A stretch of 64,000 bases of DNA from positions 706,001-770,000 of the forward strand of contig NC_012914.1 in NCBI RefSeq assembly GCF_000023585.1. The letters run 5' to 3'. Positions 26,196 through 34,882 of the stretch are shown in pieces. How positions within the stretch are numbered: the stretch's first letter is position 1; every line of letters begins with the position of its first letter. A program made the position numbers and the translations under genes. A model generated the notes under the pieces. It was not told the DNA's origin, did not search any database, and saw only the letters and a list, made by a program, of their open reading frames with translations. This DNA is from Paenibacillus sp. JDR-2 (GTDB lineage Bacteria; Bacillota; Bacilli; Paenibacillales; Paenibacillaceae).

Positions 26196-26207
26196 TTCAA
26201 AATTGAA
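26196..26207. promoter_or_regulatory. Candidate operator upstream of the ROK gene
   Basis: Palindrome TTCAA-AA-TTGAA, 93 bases before the ROK start and similar in its half-sites to the element at 26099-26113. Only sequence symmetry supports it. Confidence 0.35.
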
Positions 26208-26300
26208 TAAAGTGGAGAAAACCAATCGGCATAGCCCCTATTCTTGATCTGGGGTATAATTGCAGGTAGCAACGATAATCTATCCGGAAAGGATGAAACG

Positions 26301-27494
26301 ATGAGTTATTCTCTGCGTTCCGTCCCCTCGCATAAACAGCTTATTTACGATTACATCGCTAATCTTGGGCCAATTGCCAAAGCAGAGCTGCTGGAAGCCC
26401 ATGATATTACCAGCAGCACGATGACCCGTTTATTGGATGATATGGCCAAGGAGGGTCTTATCCTCGTTACCGGATTAGGTCCGTCGAAGGGCGGCAGAAA
26501 ACCGCTTCTCTATCAGATTAATCCCGATTACGGATATATATTTGGCCTCGAGATCTCCAGGTTCACATCGACCCTTGGTTTATTTGATTTGAATATGAAT
26601 CAGAAGTCCGTTGTCCGGTGGCGTATGGACGAGACGATGACGCCCGAGCGTCTGGTTGCCCATACGGTCAGCCTGATGCTTGCCTTTATGAAGGACCATG
26701 CCATATCGCAAAGCCGTATTCTGGGGCTGGGCATCGGGGCGGTAGGACCGCTTGACCGCAGCAGCGGGGTTATTGTTAATCCTCAGTATTTTCCGGCTAA
26801 AGGCTGGCAGCAGGTACCGATCTGCGCGTTGTTTGAAGAAGCCGCCGGGCTGCCAACCCTGCTTGAGAATGGGGCTAATACGGCTCTGGTAGGAGAACAT
26901 TGGTCCATACGGCAAGAAAACGTGGAGCATGCGTTGTACGTCTCTGCAGGAATCAGCTTGCGTTCAGCCATGATGTCCCATGGGAGGATCGTCTACGGAA
27001 AGGTCGACATGGAGGGCTCCATCGGGCAAATGATTATCGATGTGGACGGCCCAAGGCTGGAGGAATCCGGCAACTACGGCTCGCTCGAAACCTTTGCTTC
27101 CGTTCAGGCGCTGGAAAGACAGGTGCGGACGAGGCTGAAGGTCGGAGGAAGTTTATTATTGAATAACGTTGTTCCGGAAAAAGTAAATCTGGATACGATT
27201 ACGGCCGGGCTAAACGCCGGCGATCCTTTTATACGGGAGATGTTCCGGCAATCCGCCTCCTACTTCGGAGTAGGGCTGGCGAATCTGATCAATACGTTCC
27301 ACCCGGAGCTGATTATTCTTGGCGGGGCTCTGATTAGCGCCAGTCCGATGTATTATCGGGTAGCGACGGAGGTAGCGGTTAAGAAGACGTATTACGGCGA
27401 AGCGTACATCCCGCAATTTTCGATGGGCCGATTAAAGGAAGACGCGGTTGTGACGGGTGCCGCATTAATGGTAAGAAGTCGCATGAAACTATAA
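26301..27494 (+). CDS. ROK family transcriptional regulator (NagC/XylR-type)
   Basis: 397 residues from the ATG at 26301 with an AAAGGATG site. N-terminal winged HTH (about 12-62; AKAELLEAHDITSSTMTRLLDD) and a ROK kinase-like domain with LGLGIGAVGPLD, VENGAN-type ENGANTALVGEHW and LINTFHPELIILGGAL. The CxCGxxGC zinc motif common in ROK sugar kinases is absent, fitting a regulator. The inducer is probably a sugar; no sugar operon is adjacent. Confidence 0.85.
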   Translation: MSYSLRSVPSHKQLIYDYIANLGPIAKAELLEAHDITSSTMTRLLDDMAKEGLILVTGLGPSKGGRKPLLYQINPDYGYIFGLEISRFTSTLGLFDLNMNQKSVVRWRMDETMTPERLVAHTVSLMLAFMKDHAISQSRILGLGIGAVGPLDRSSGVIVNPQYFPAKGWQQVPICALFEEAAGLPTLLENGANTALVGEHWSIRQENVEHALYVSAGISLRSAMMSHGRIVYGKVDMEGSIGQMIIDVDGPRLEESGNYGSLETFASVQALERQVRTRLKVGGSLLLNNVVPEKVNLDTITAGLNAGDPFIREMFRQSASYFGVGLANLINTFHPELIILGGALISASPMYYRVATEVAVKKTYYGEAYIPQFSMGRLKEDAVVTGAALMVRSRMKL

Positions 27495-27570
27495 GCAAAT
27501 ACCCAAGCCATTCCATACTTACCTACTTATAATAAATAAGCGGTTATGTATGCTTGAGGAGGGGAAGCGA

Positions 27571-29052
27571 GTGAAAATGTATAGCCGGGGCAAAAAAGAA
27601 TCCGCACCGCTGCTGATGTACCTGCCTCAGAAGCAGTCGGGCTTTCTAAGCCCCCCTAGTCGCATAGAACAGATAACGAAACCAAAGAAAAAACAGAAAA
27701 AAGCAGCGAAGCCAAGCGTTCCGAAGACAACGCCAGCAGCTGCCGCTGCAACCGTAACACCGCAACAACGGTACAGACAGCCGATACGGAAGTTGCGGAA
27801 AAGGAAATTGCAGCAGCTGCCGCAATGGCTGGATATGCTTGACGATGAGACCGGGCAAGAGACTGATTACGAAGATTACGAAGAGGAAGAGGTACCCGAG
27901 GCCGAGCTTATAGAGGCACCGATTCCTTCGATTATTTCGCCTTTAGCTGAAGTCCAGGTCTCGCATCAGGCCGTAGCGGTTCCAATACCAGCTCCTGCTC
28001 AAATACCCGCCCCAGTACCAACTCCAACAGCAGCTCAAACGCCAACACCAGTCCCGGCACCAACTCCAAAAGCAGCTCAAACACCAACTCCAGCACCTAC
28101 TCTAACGCCAATTCCTATGCCGGCTCCAACTGAATCCAAAACTACGGCAGCAATGAGGGGTAATCAGCTTTTTGTCTCTTTATCGGATGAAGGACAAATC
28201 CTGGTTATCGACGGGGAGACGGATACCGTCACCGATACGATTCCGTTACCGTCTGCAGGCTCCGTTAAAGGGATAGCTCTTAATCCGGCGATGAACCGGA
28301 TTTATGCGATTAACAGCAGCAAGCATCAGCTTTTTGTGCTGGACGGGAGCACCAAGGAAGTGGCAGCCGTTGTATCGGTAAGCCCGTTTCCGTCGCTCGC
28401 AGCCGTAAACGTAAAAACCAACCGCGTCTATATTACAAGCTCGCTTCTTAATACCGTGGACGTTCTGGATGGGGAAGCCAACCATCTTATCGATTCCGTC
28501 GGAGTAGGCAACATTCCCGCCGGAATGGTTATTAATACCGATACGAACCGGATTTATGTAGCAAACGGCAGCCCGGATCATGATATTTCGGTTATCGACG
28601 GATACACCCATGCAAGGCTGTTCCCGGATATTCCCGTTGGACATGAGCCGGGGCTTGCGGGTATTCACGAGGACGCGAATCTCATCTATGTGCCTAATTT
28701 CCTAAGTGATAGCTTAAGCGTTATTTATGGCGGGACCAACACCGTCTTAAAAACAATAACGGAAGGGATCGGCAAAAATCCTTATGCTGCCGGAGTGGAT
28801 ACCTTTGCCAATCTGGTGTACGTCTCGAATTCCGGAAGCGACAGCGTCTCGGTTATTGATGCGTCCAATCACAAGGTTATTGAGACCATTCCGGTTGGAA
28901 GCCGCCCGAAAGCGGTGGCCGTTCATACGAAAACCAACCGAATCTATGTAGCGGTAAGCGACGGTATCGCCGTCATTGACGGAGAGACCTTTGAAGTGAC
29001 GAACAAGATTGATACAGCTGCCAGCCCAAGCGGCCTGGCTCTTCATGAATAA
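27571..29052 (+). CDS. YVTN-type beta-propeller protein with Pro/Thr/Ala linker
   Basis: 493 residues from GTG 27571 (GAGGAGGGG site at 27556; ATG 27577 is the alternative). Layout: Lys/Arg-rich segment (about 30-90), an acidic stretch (EDYEEEE), a Pro/Ala/Thr linker with a repeated PTPxAAQTPTPxPAP unit, then seven repeats of the NRIYVAN...VSVIDG type (about 195-490) forming a seven-bladed propeller. No signal peptide or anchor is seen, which is odd for a family often found at the surface. Monocistronic, with a strong bidirectional terminator. Confidence 0.75.
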   Translation: MKMYSRGKKESAPLLMYLPQKQSGFLSPPSRIEQITKPKKKQKKAAKPSVPKTTPAAAAATVTPQQRYRQPIRKLRKRKLQQLPQWLDMLDDETGQETDYEDYEEEEVPEAELIEAPIPSIISPLAEVQVSHQAVAVPIPAPAQIPAPVPTPTAAQTPTPVPAPTPKAAQTPTPAPTLTPIPMPAPTESKTTAAMRGNQLFVSLSDEGQILVIDGETDTVTDTIPLPSAGSVKGIALNPAMNRIYAINSSKHQLFVLDGSTKEVAAVVSVSPFPSLAAVNVKTNRVYITSSLLNTVDVLDGEANHLIDSVGVGNIPAGMVINTDTNRIYVANGSPDHDISVIDGYTHARLFPDIPVGHEPGLAGIHEDANLIYVPNFLSDSLSVIYGGTNTVLKTITEGIGKNPYAAGVDTFANLVYVSNSGSDSVSVIDASNHKVIETIPVGSRPKAVAVHTKTNRIYVAVSDGIAVIDGETFEVTNKIDTAASPSGLALHE

Positions 29053-29057
29053 TAACG

Positions 29058-29097
29058 AAAGCCGGGGTCCACTCCAAATGAGTGTGCCCCGGCTTTT
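29058..29097. terminator. Bidirectional terminator
   Basis: Stem AAAGCCGGGG (29058-29067) with CCCCGGCTTT (29087-29096) plus inner CACTC/GAGTG pairing. It serves the convergent propeller and ABC genes; four T residues lie on the plus side. Confidence 0.8.
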
Positions 29098-29109
29098 CCC
29101 ATGCCTTAC

Positions 29110-30099
29110 TTATACGGTTGCCGTTGTTTTATAAACCTCGCGGATGGCATCTTCGACATTAGGCTCTTTGACGCTGATATCCTGAATCGGAAGCTTCTGC
29201 GAGAGGGCTGCGATAAGCTCAGAGGCGGAGATGCTTTCCTTTTCGAACTGGTACCAGATTTTCAGCCCTTCCTGCTTAATAACCGTGGCATGCGGAGTGG
29301 TAAGATCATCGCAGGGCTCGTGAAGCTCCACTACTAACATGCGGTGAGGAGTAAGCTTATGGATAATGGAGCCGATGGGGCCGTCCTCTACAAGCTTGCC
29401 GTTATTAACGACAATAATTCTGCTGCAAAGCTGCTCCACGTCATCGAGATCATGGGTGGTCAGAATAACGGTAACGCCGCGGGTACGGTTAATTTCCTTA
29501 ATAAAATTCCGGATCGCATGCTTCGCGTCGGCATCCAGCCCAATCGTAGGCTCGTCGAGGAATAATACCGAGGGCGAATGCAGCATGGCCGCCGCGATAT
29601 CGCCGCGCATGCGCTGGCCAAGCGACAGTTGGCGCACCGGGGTATCGATAAATTCCTGCAGCTTCAGCACGTCGGTTAATATCGCGAGATTGTCGTCGTA
29701 GGCTTTCTGATCAATCTGGTAAATCCGGCGCAGCAGCTCAAACGATTCCCCGAGACGCAAATCCCAATACAACTGGGTTCGCTGCCCGAATACAACGCCA
29801 AGCTTGCGGACGACGGCCTTCCGGTCGGCCTGCGGAGAGATGCCGCATACCTTGATGGAGCCTGAGGTCGGATGGAGGATGCCGGTCAGCATTTTAATGG
29901 TAGTGCTTTTGCCTGCGCCGTTGGGTCCGATGTAGCCGACGATTTCGCCGGGCGCGATCGAGAAGCTGATGCCGTTTACGCCGTTAAATTTCGTTTTTTT
30001 GGGGAAGAGAAGACTTTTGATCGAGCCGCGCAGCCCGCTTTCCTTTTTCACGATAATGTATTCTTTCACGAGATCCTTAACCTCAATAACGGTTTCCAT
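29110..30099 (-). CDS. ABC transporter ATP-binding protein (COG4586 type)
   Basis: 329 residues. Walker A GPNGAGKST, signature LSLGQRMRGD, Walker B VLFLDEPTIGLD and the switch His in LTTHDLDD are intact. The N-terminal KEYIIVKKESGLRGSIKSL extension is typical of the COG4586 exporters that pair with two ABC-2 (PF06182-like) permeases. Third gene of the operon; GGGGGATCT site. The substrate is unknown. Confidence 0.88.
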   Translation of the reverse strand: METVIEVKDLVKEYIIVKKESGLRGSIKSLLFPKKTKFNGVNGISFSIAPGEIVGYIGPNGAGKSTTIKMLTGILHPTSGSIKVCGISPQADRKAVVRKLGVVFGQRTQLYWDLRLGESFELLRRIYQIDQKAYDDNLAILTDVLKLQEFIDTPVRQLSLGQRMRGDIAAAMLHSPSVLFLDEPTIGLDADAKHAIRNFIKEINRTRGVTVILTTHDLDDVEQLCSRIIVVNNGKLVEDGPIGSIIHKLTPHRMLVVELHEPCDDLTTPHATVIKQEGLKIWYQFEKESISASELIAALSQKLPIQDISVKEPNVEDAIREVYKTTATV

Positions 30100-30121
30100 T
30101 CCAGTCAGATCCCCCTATGGC

Positions 30122-30940
30122 TTAAGAGCCTGCGCTCTCGTAATTTTTCATGCCGAATTTAAAGATGCCGCCCGCAATCAGGAAGCAGATCACGCCTACG
30201 AGCGGTGTCCACAGAGCAAAGCTTAGCGGAAGGTCGAGGCCGCCGCTGTCCGCATTCAGGAACTCGGCGGCAGGATAGAAGCTGATGAACCCGATTGGGA
30301 TGATGAAGGTGAATAACGCCTGCAGAAAATACGGATACATGCTGAGCGGATACATGGTTGCCCGTTCCAGCATCGTGAGGGCGAAGCCAACCATGGAGCC
30401 GTTGCGCTTGGTCCAGAAGGCGATTGTTCCGAGACTCGTGAACAGTGCCGCACGGATCAGAATACCTCCGATCAGCACGAGAATCAGCTTGCCGATGTTC
30501 GCGAGCGTCCAGTCAAAGCCGGCGATGTCGGCGCCATAGAGGAAGATGATAATGCCCGGTATGCAATCGATTAACCCGATAAAATTCACGTAGCTCGCAA
30601 CCAGCTGGAAGAAAACGTTCATCGGTCGAAGCAGGAGACGGTCGAAGCCGCCGTTAATGACCATATGGTCGATACTCCAGGTATTGATGAAGAAGACAAC
30701 AAAAATGCCGTGGCTGATCAGGCCAAGTCCATACAAAAAGGTAAGCTGCGGGAAATCCCAGCCGTTAAGCGCCTGGAAGCGGTCGACGATAATCTTGAGC
30801 ATCCAGATGCCGGAGAAGTATTGAATCGGAATCATGAGGAGCCAGCTGAACAGGAACAGCGGATACTCAAGCTGCCGCTGTACGGCGAGGCGCGCCCAGC
30901 AGGAAGCAACGGATACATAATGCTTGATCGTAGATACCAT
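30122..30940 (-). CDS. ABC-2 family transporter permease (COG3694 type)
   Basis: 272 residues with six predicted membrane segments; an N-terminal YVSVASCWARLAVQRQLEYP amphipathic start and a SFYPAAEFL motif near residue 220 are typical of the family. Second gene of the exporter operon, with 10 bases to the gene before it and 22 to the ATPase. It forms a heterodimer channel with the other permease. Confidence 0.82.
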   Translation of the reverse strand: MVSTIKHYVSVASCWARLAVQRQLEYPLFLFSWLLMIPIQYFSGIWMLKIIVDRFQALNGWDFPQLTFLYGLGLISHGIFVVFFINTWSIDHMVINGGFDRLLLRPMNVFFQLVASYVNFIGLIDCIPGIIIFLYGADIAGFDWTLANIGKLILVLIGGILIRAALFTSLGTIAFWTKRNGSMVGFALTMLERATMYPLSMYPYFLQALFTFIIPIGFISFYPAAEFLNADSGGLDLPLSFALWTPLVGVICFLIAGGIFKFGMKNYESAGS

Positions 30941-30950
30941 AAGGACGTTT

Positions 30951-31748
30951 TCAGCCTCCCTGGATTAACGTTTTTTTCTTCGTGCGCGCCCATCCGGCTG
31001 CCAGGATCAGATACAGCACCGCGATCCAGACGGCTTGAACAGCCATGGAGGTAAAGGCTTCGGACGTGCTTGTGTTGCCGATATAAATGCCGAGCGGAGT
31101 CTGGTAGGTGTATTGGAACGGAAGAAATTTCGAGACGGTCTGCACCGATTCCGGGAAAAACCACAGCGGCACAATGCTGCCGGACAATACGCGGACGATA
31201 GCGTCCTTGACATTGCCCATGTTGCCAAGCTCCATCACCCAGAACGCAATCAGTCCTATAAGCGCGCTGAGCAGCCATAGAATGGCGTAGCTTAAGAGGC
31301 AGCTCGGAAGGAAGAGCAGGAAGCTCCGGAAGGAAGCTGGCCGCGGAATACCAAAAAAGACGGAGGCAAATACGACAAGCGGAAGCGCCCTGTTTAACAA
31401 GGAGCTGAGCATCTCCCCGATATCTTCGGCCAGGTAGCAGGCAAAAAGAGGGATAGGACGGTAGAAGTCGGTGACAATTTGTCCTTCCCGTATTTTGTAA
31501 TAGATGGTATTCTGTACATCGCATACGAAGATGGTAGAGATAATGATCGAGAGAATGGTGTAGGTCGTAATATCCTGCAGGCTAAGCGATTCTACCGTTC
31601 CGGAGCCGCCTTTGTAAGCCGTCTGCCATAAGAATACGGAAGCCAGCATCAGAATAAGATTTGTTGCAACGGAAGTGAATACTTCAAACCGGTAAGTCAG
31701 ATTAATGAGAAGCTTCATTTTCGTTATGTACCAGTAAGCCTGAAGCAT
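30951..31748 (-). CDS. ABC-2 family transporter permease (COG4587 type)
   Basis: 265 residues from ATG 31748 (AAGGGGGTTT site); a longer frame to 31790 has no ribosome site. Six membrane segments, a MLQAYWYITKMKLLINLTYR start and IREGQIVTDFYRPI. First gene of the three-gene exporter operon. Confidence 0.82.
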   Translation of the reverse strand: MLQAYWYITKMKLLINLTYRFEVFTSVATNLILMLASVFLWQTAYKGGSGTVESLSLQDITTYTILSIIISTIFVCDVQNTIYYKIREGQIVTDFYRPIPLFACYLAEDIGEMLSSLLNRALPLVVFASVFFGIPRPASFRSFLLFLPSCLLSYAILWLLSALIGLIAFWVMELGNMGNVKDAIVRVLSGSIVPLWFFPESVQTVSKFLPFQYTYQTPLGIYIGNTSTSEAFTSMAVQAVWIAVLYLILAAGWARTKKKTLIQGG

Positions 31749-31896
31749 ATAAACCCCCTTAAAAGTGACTTCATATGTAAAATATGACAATTACAATGCT
31801 CTTATATTAATCGATTTCATTCCCATAGGCTACGGATATTTTTAATATAGTTATTTATAAGGTTCGGCCCAAGATTGCAGGGGAGGTATAACAGGA

Positions 31897-32241
31897 ATGG
31901 TTATGATTCTTATCATTCTTATCGTGGCTATTTACTTAACTTTGCTGAACTTTAAACGGTTTAAAAAGTTGGCCAAAGGGTTGAGATGGCTCTTGTATGC
32001 TTTAATCTTTTTCCTAATATGCGACGGCATTTATTCCTCTGTGAGGCATTTTAGTCCGGATAACGCCTTTAATAGTCTTATTCCCAGCCTCTGCATGGCA
32101 CTGCTGATTGAAGGAGCGCGATATGCCTTCAGAAAAAGGCGTGCCCGCGAAAAGAACTGGTCCGTAGACGATTATCCGATTACCGATAAGTTTAAAAAGG
32201 AGATAATGGCTCATGCTAAACATAAAGATAACCGACAGTGA
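31897..32241 (+). CDS. Small membrane protein of unknown function
   Basis: 114 residues. Hydrophobic segments at about 2-18, 30-50 and possibly 60-78, then a basic region FRKRRAREKNW and a Lys/His-rich end. GGGAGGT site. Overlaps the Nudix gene by 29 bases, so the two are translationally linked. Family not recognised. Confidence 0.6.
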   Translation: MVMILIILIVAIYLTLLNFKRFKKLAKGLRWLLYALIFFLICDGIYSSVRHFSPDNAFNSLIPSLCMALLIEGARYAFRKRRAREKNWSVDDYPITDKFKKEIMAHAKHKDNRQ

Positions 32242-32743
32242 TTTTATTGGAGGCGACCCGGCATACCTGGATACCGTCTCGCGTTATGCCGCAAGGGGAG
32301 TTTTATTCAATAACCAGGGACAGGTCGCGATGATGTATATGGCCGAGCTTGATCTCTACAAGCTGCCCGGCGGAGGAATGGAAGAAGGAGAGTCCCCCGA
32401 GGAGGCTTTCGTACGGGAAATAAAAGAAGAGACCGGTTGCGAAGCGGATGTCATCTGCAGGCTTGGTTTTGTGGAGGAGCATAAGAACCGGAATAGGTTT
32501 CTGCAGCATTCGCATTGTTATCTGGCAAAAGCGCGGCATGTTGCGGGTACGGCTGCTCTCACCGAAGCCGAAGAACAGCTCGGAATGTCCGTTCAATGGC
32601 TGTCTGCCGCACAAGCGCTGGATATTATGGAAAAAGCAGTGGCGGGCGGCGGAGATAATCACGCCAAGCTGTTTATGCTGATGCGCGACCGGATTATTCT
32701 GAAAGCAGCTGCGGAGTTCATGGAGAGAGAGGGCTTTTTATAA
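32213..32743 (+). CDS. Nudix hydrolase
   Basis: 176 residues. The Nudix box GGGMEEGESPEEAFVREIKEETG spans about residues 53-75 with the REIKEE metal-binding core intact. Cleaves a nucleoside diphosphate linked to another group, such as oxidised nucleotides; the substrate is open. AAGGAGATAA site inside the overlapping upstream gene. Confidence 0.85.
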   Translation: MLNIKITDSDFIGGDPAYLDTVSRYAARGVLFNNQGQVAMMYMAELDLYKLPGGGMEEGESPEEAFVREIKEETGCEADVICRLGFVEEHKNRNRFLQHSHCYLAKARHVAGTAALTEAEEQLGMSVQWLSAAQALDIMEKAVAGGGDNHAKLFMLMRDRIILKAAAEFMEREGFL

Positions 32744-32866
32744 GCCTTTTTTCCAATATATACTTTATTGAAATTGCCTATGAAGATTATTGTTTTTATA
32801 TATTATTCAAATAGGCTTCTTGGTTATATGATGGATTAAATATAAAAAAGGGGAGAGGGATTAAAG

Positions 32867-33430
32867 ATGAACAAGTCCATCTATGACTTTCAGGTAAATG
32901 AGATAAATGGGGAGCCTATTCATCTGTCTGCTTTTTACGGCAGGGTTCTTCTAATCGTGAACACAGCAAGCCAATGCGGCTATTCCAAGCAGTTCGAAGG
33001 TCTCCAGCATTTGTACGAGAAATATTGGATGCACGGCTTTGAAATACTGGGTTTTCCGTGCAATCAATTTAACGGCAAAGAGCCTGGCAGCCATGCGGAA
33101 GTAGAAGAGCATTGCCGGCGCAAAGCCGGTGTAACTTTCTCGTTGTTCGAAAAGGTGGAACTCCGCGGAGAACCTATTCATCCGCTCTTTCAATATTTGA
33201 CGGAGCAGGCGCCTTTCCGGGGCTTTGACGCGGACAATTCCGATGAGCAGTGGATGAAGAATTTTCTCCAGCAAAATCATCCGGATTTATATGAGGGCGA
33301 CGGCGTAAAGTGGAACTTCTCCAAGTTCCTCGTTAACCGCGAAGGAAAAGTAATCGCCCGATTCGAGCCAACGACGCAGCCAACCGATTTGGAACTGGCC
33401 ATCGAGGAGGCATTATCCTCGGAACAATAG
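32867..33430 (+). CDS. Glutathione peroxidase family (thiol peroxidase)
   Basis: 187 residues. Peroxidatic Cys37 in NTASQCGYS, GFPCNQF with Cys65 and Gln67, and the WNFSKFLVN segment. It has Cys in place of selenocysteine, so it is most likely a thioredoxin-dependent peroxidase (BsaA/Gpx-type). GGGGAGAGG site. It ends 15 bases before the next gene, possibly co-transcribed. Confidence 0.88.
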   Translation: MNKSIYDFQVNEINGEPIHLSAFYGRVLLIVNTASQCGYSKQFEGLQHLYEKYWMHGFEILGFPCNQFNGKEPGSHAEVEEHCRRKAGVTFSLFEKVELRGEPIHPLFQYLTEQAPFRGFDADNSDEQWMKNFLQQNHPDLYEGDGVKWNFSKFLVNREGKVIARFEPTTQPTDLELAIEEALSSEQ

Positions 33431-33445
33431 GAGGGGTCATTCGCA

Positions 33446-33862
33446 TTGAGTAAGCTTTTGAAGGTAGCTATGGCAGTTATGGCTGTTTTTGCGCTGCTAA
33501 TACAACCGGTCTCGGCTTCGGACAAAACAACCAAGTTCAAAGTAACGCTTGTCAGCGTGGAGTTGGTTGAGAACAACCATGTCGGTAACGAGTGGTTGAC
33601 TAAGGCTTACGTGAATGGCAAGGAAGTACAGGAAAACAAAAGCATTACCTTAAGCTTGAAATCAACGGACAGCATTAAGCTGAAGGCATATGCCGAAGAG
33701 CAGGATAAAATTCCCGATAGCAACTCAGCCAATGATGCCGTAAAGGCATCGTCTATCACAAAAACCGTCAATAAAGCATTGAAGGTCGTTGTGACGGAGA
33801 ACCGCGGCAGGTATTCAGGGAATACGGCCGAGTGGAAGTTTACCTATAAAATTGAAAAGTAA
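33446..33862 (+). CDS. Small secreted protein of unknown function
   Basis: 138 residues, TTG start at 33446 with an AGGAGGGG site eight bases upstream. Signal peptide 1-24 (cleavage near VSASDK). The mature part is about 110 residues, rich in Lys, Val, Ser and Thr, and looks like a single beta-sandwich. No cysteines. Family not recognised. Followed by a terminator at 33868. Confidence 0.65.
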   Translation: MSKLLKVAMAVMAVFALLIQPVSASDKTTKFKVTLVSVELVENNHVGNEWLTKAYVNGKEVQENKSITLSLKSTDSIKLKAYAEEQDKIPDSNSANDAVKASSITKTVNKALKVVVTENRGRYSGNTAEWKFTYKIEK

Positions 33863-33867
33863 TCCGT

Positions 33868-33906
33868 AAGCCGATGCTTCCAAAGAAGTTTCGGCTTCTA
33901 TTTTTT
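33868..33906 (+). terminator. Terminator of the gpx-secreted protein unit
   Basis: Stem AAGCCGA (33868-33874) with TCGGCTT (33891-33897) and inner CTTC/GAAG pairing, then CTATTTTTT. Confidence 0.75.
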
Positions 33907-34618
33907 AACGATCAAACCTCGCCTTAAATTGTTCCTTGTCTCCGTTAAAAACGTTAATATCGACATACGCATCGATGCCGGGGATATGACCCCGGTTGTT
34001 GTATTGCCAGAATAACCAACTACGGTCTTCTCGTAAACGCGGATGCTTGACGATATCCCTGATCCAGATTTCGTAATCCTTGAAGCTGCCCGCTATGTAG
34101 GTATTAAAGGTATCGTAAGTGACATACAAGATAGGCTTCTGCTTATAATGCTCCTCCAGTTGGCTGGAGAGAATGGTCAGTTCCCGCTGAATGCGGGCGG
34201 CATCCTTATCTAGAGCAATCTCGATATCGATAACGGGAGGGAGGTTAGCGGGCTCATTGGGTACCTCTTCGATAAAATGCGCCGCCTGCTCGGCGCCGGT
34301 GCTTTGCGTTGTGAAGAAATGATAAGCGCCGATCCTCATCCCTTGGCTTCCGGCTTGCTCCCAATTCGACTTGAAGTCCTTATCCGTCATATCCTTTCCT
34401 TCGGTTGCCTTGATATAGACGAACTGCCATTTGCCGCTGCCGGCAACCTTGCCCCAATCAATCTCGCCCTGATAGCGGGACACATCAATCCCTCTTACCT
34501 TGTATTTAGACGCGAACAGGTTGTTATGCCAGATAATGCCCTTATATTCCAATACGCCTGCGATGATGAGGAGCAGCAGTATACACGCGGTGCTTTTCTG
34601 CCATCTTCTTAGCTTCAT
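33905..34618 (-). CDS. GH25 lysozyme-type muramidase, membrane-anchored
   Basis: 237 residues from ATG 34618; the longer frame to 34801 overlaps the riboswitch on the other strand and is unlikely. A single membrane anchor or signal (about 8-24) precedes a GH25 domain: GIDVSRYQG with Asp45, VYIKATEG, IGAYHFF and PVIDIE with Asp131 and Glu133. Hydrolyses peptidoglycan glycan strands outside the cell. No cell-wall-binding repeats. Confidence 0.85.
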   Translation of the reverse strand: MKLRRWQKSTACILLLLIIAGVLEYKGIIWHNNLFASKYKVRGIDVSRYQGEIDWGKVAGSGKWQFVYIKATEGKDMTDKDFKSNWEQAGSQGMRIGAYHFFTTQSTGAEQAAHFIEEVPNEPANLPPVIDIEIALDKDAARIQRELTILSSQLEEHYKQKPILYVTYDTFNTYIAGSFKDYEIWIRDIVKHPRLREDRSWLFWQYNNRGHIPGIDAYVDINVFNGDKEQFKARFDR

Positions 34619-34757
34619 AGCCACCCATCCCTTGTTCCTGCCCTTAACTTTACTTTGAACACTCCAATACATAGACGTCAGCTTGTCCTTATTTGTTTCC
34701 GCAAAATTTAGCTTGCTCCGCGAATATGCCCGGTTTATGATAAAAGTAAATATCTGG

Positions 34758-34863
34758 TATGCGCGACTGGCGTAAACGTGGAGAACCACGAGGGAGCGCA
34801 TACGTCATCAGCCGTACGCCTGGGCAGAGTATCGGTTCTCTTTTAGAGATGATACTCTTTTTT
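34758..34863 (+). promoter_or_regulatory. ZTP (pfl) riboswitch with intrinsic terminator
   Basis: The RNA matches the pfl/ZTP consensus: P1 TATGCGC (34758) pairs with GCGCATA (34796-34802); GACTGGCG follows P1; P2 CGTGG-AGAA-CCACG (34777-34790); GAGGGAGCGC; then the second conserved block GCCGTACGCCTGGGCA (34811-34826). A terminator AGAGTATC/GATACTCT (34826-34833 with 34851-34858) and six T residues follow, abutting the conserved block as in transcription-controlling ZTP switches. It would let transcription through when ZMP/ZTP builds up under 10-formyl-THF shortage. The controlled gene is the DJ-1/PfpI gene 19 bases downstream. Confidence 0.85.
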
Positions 34864-34882
34864 CATTGAGGGGATGAAGCGG

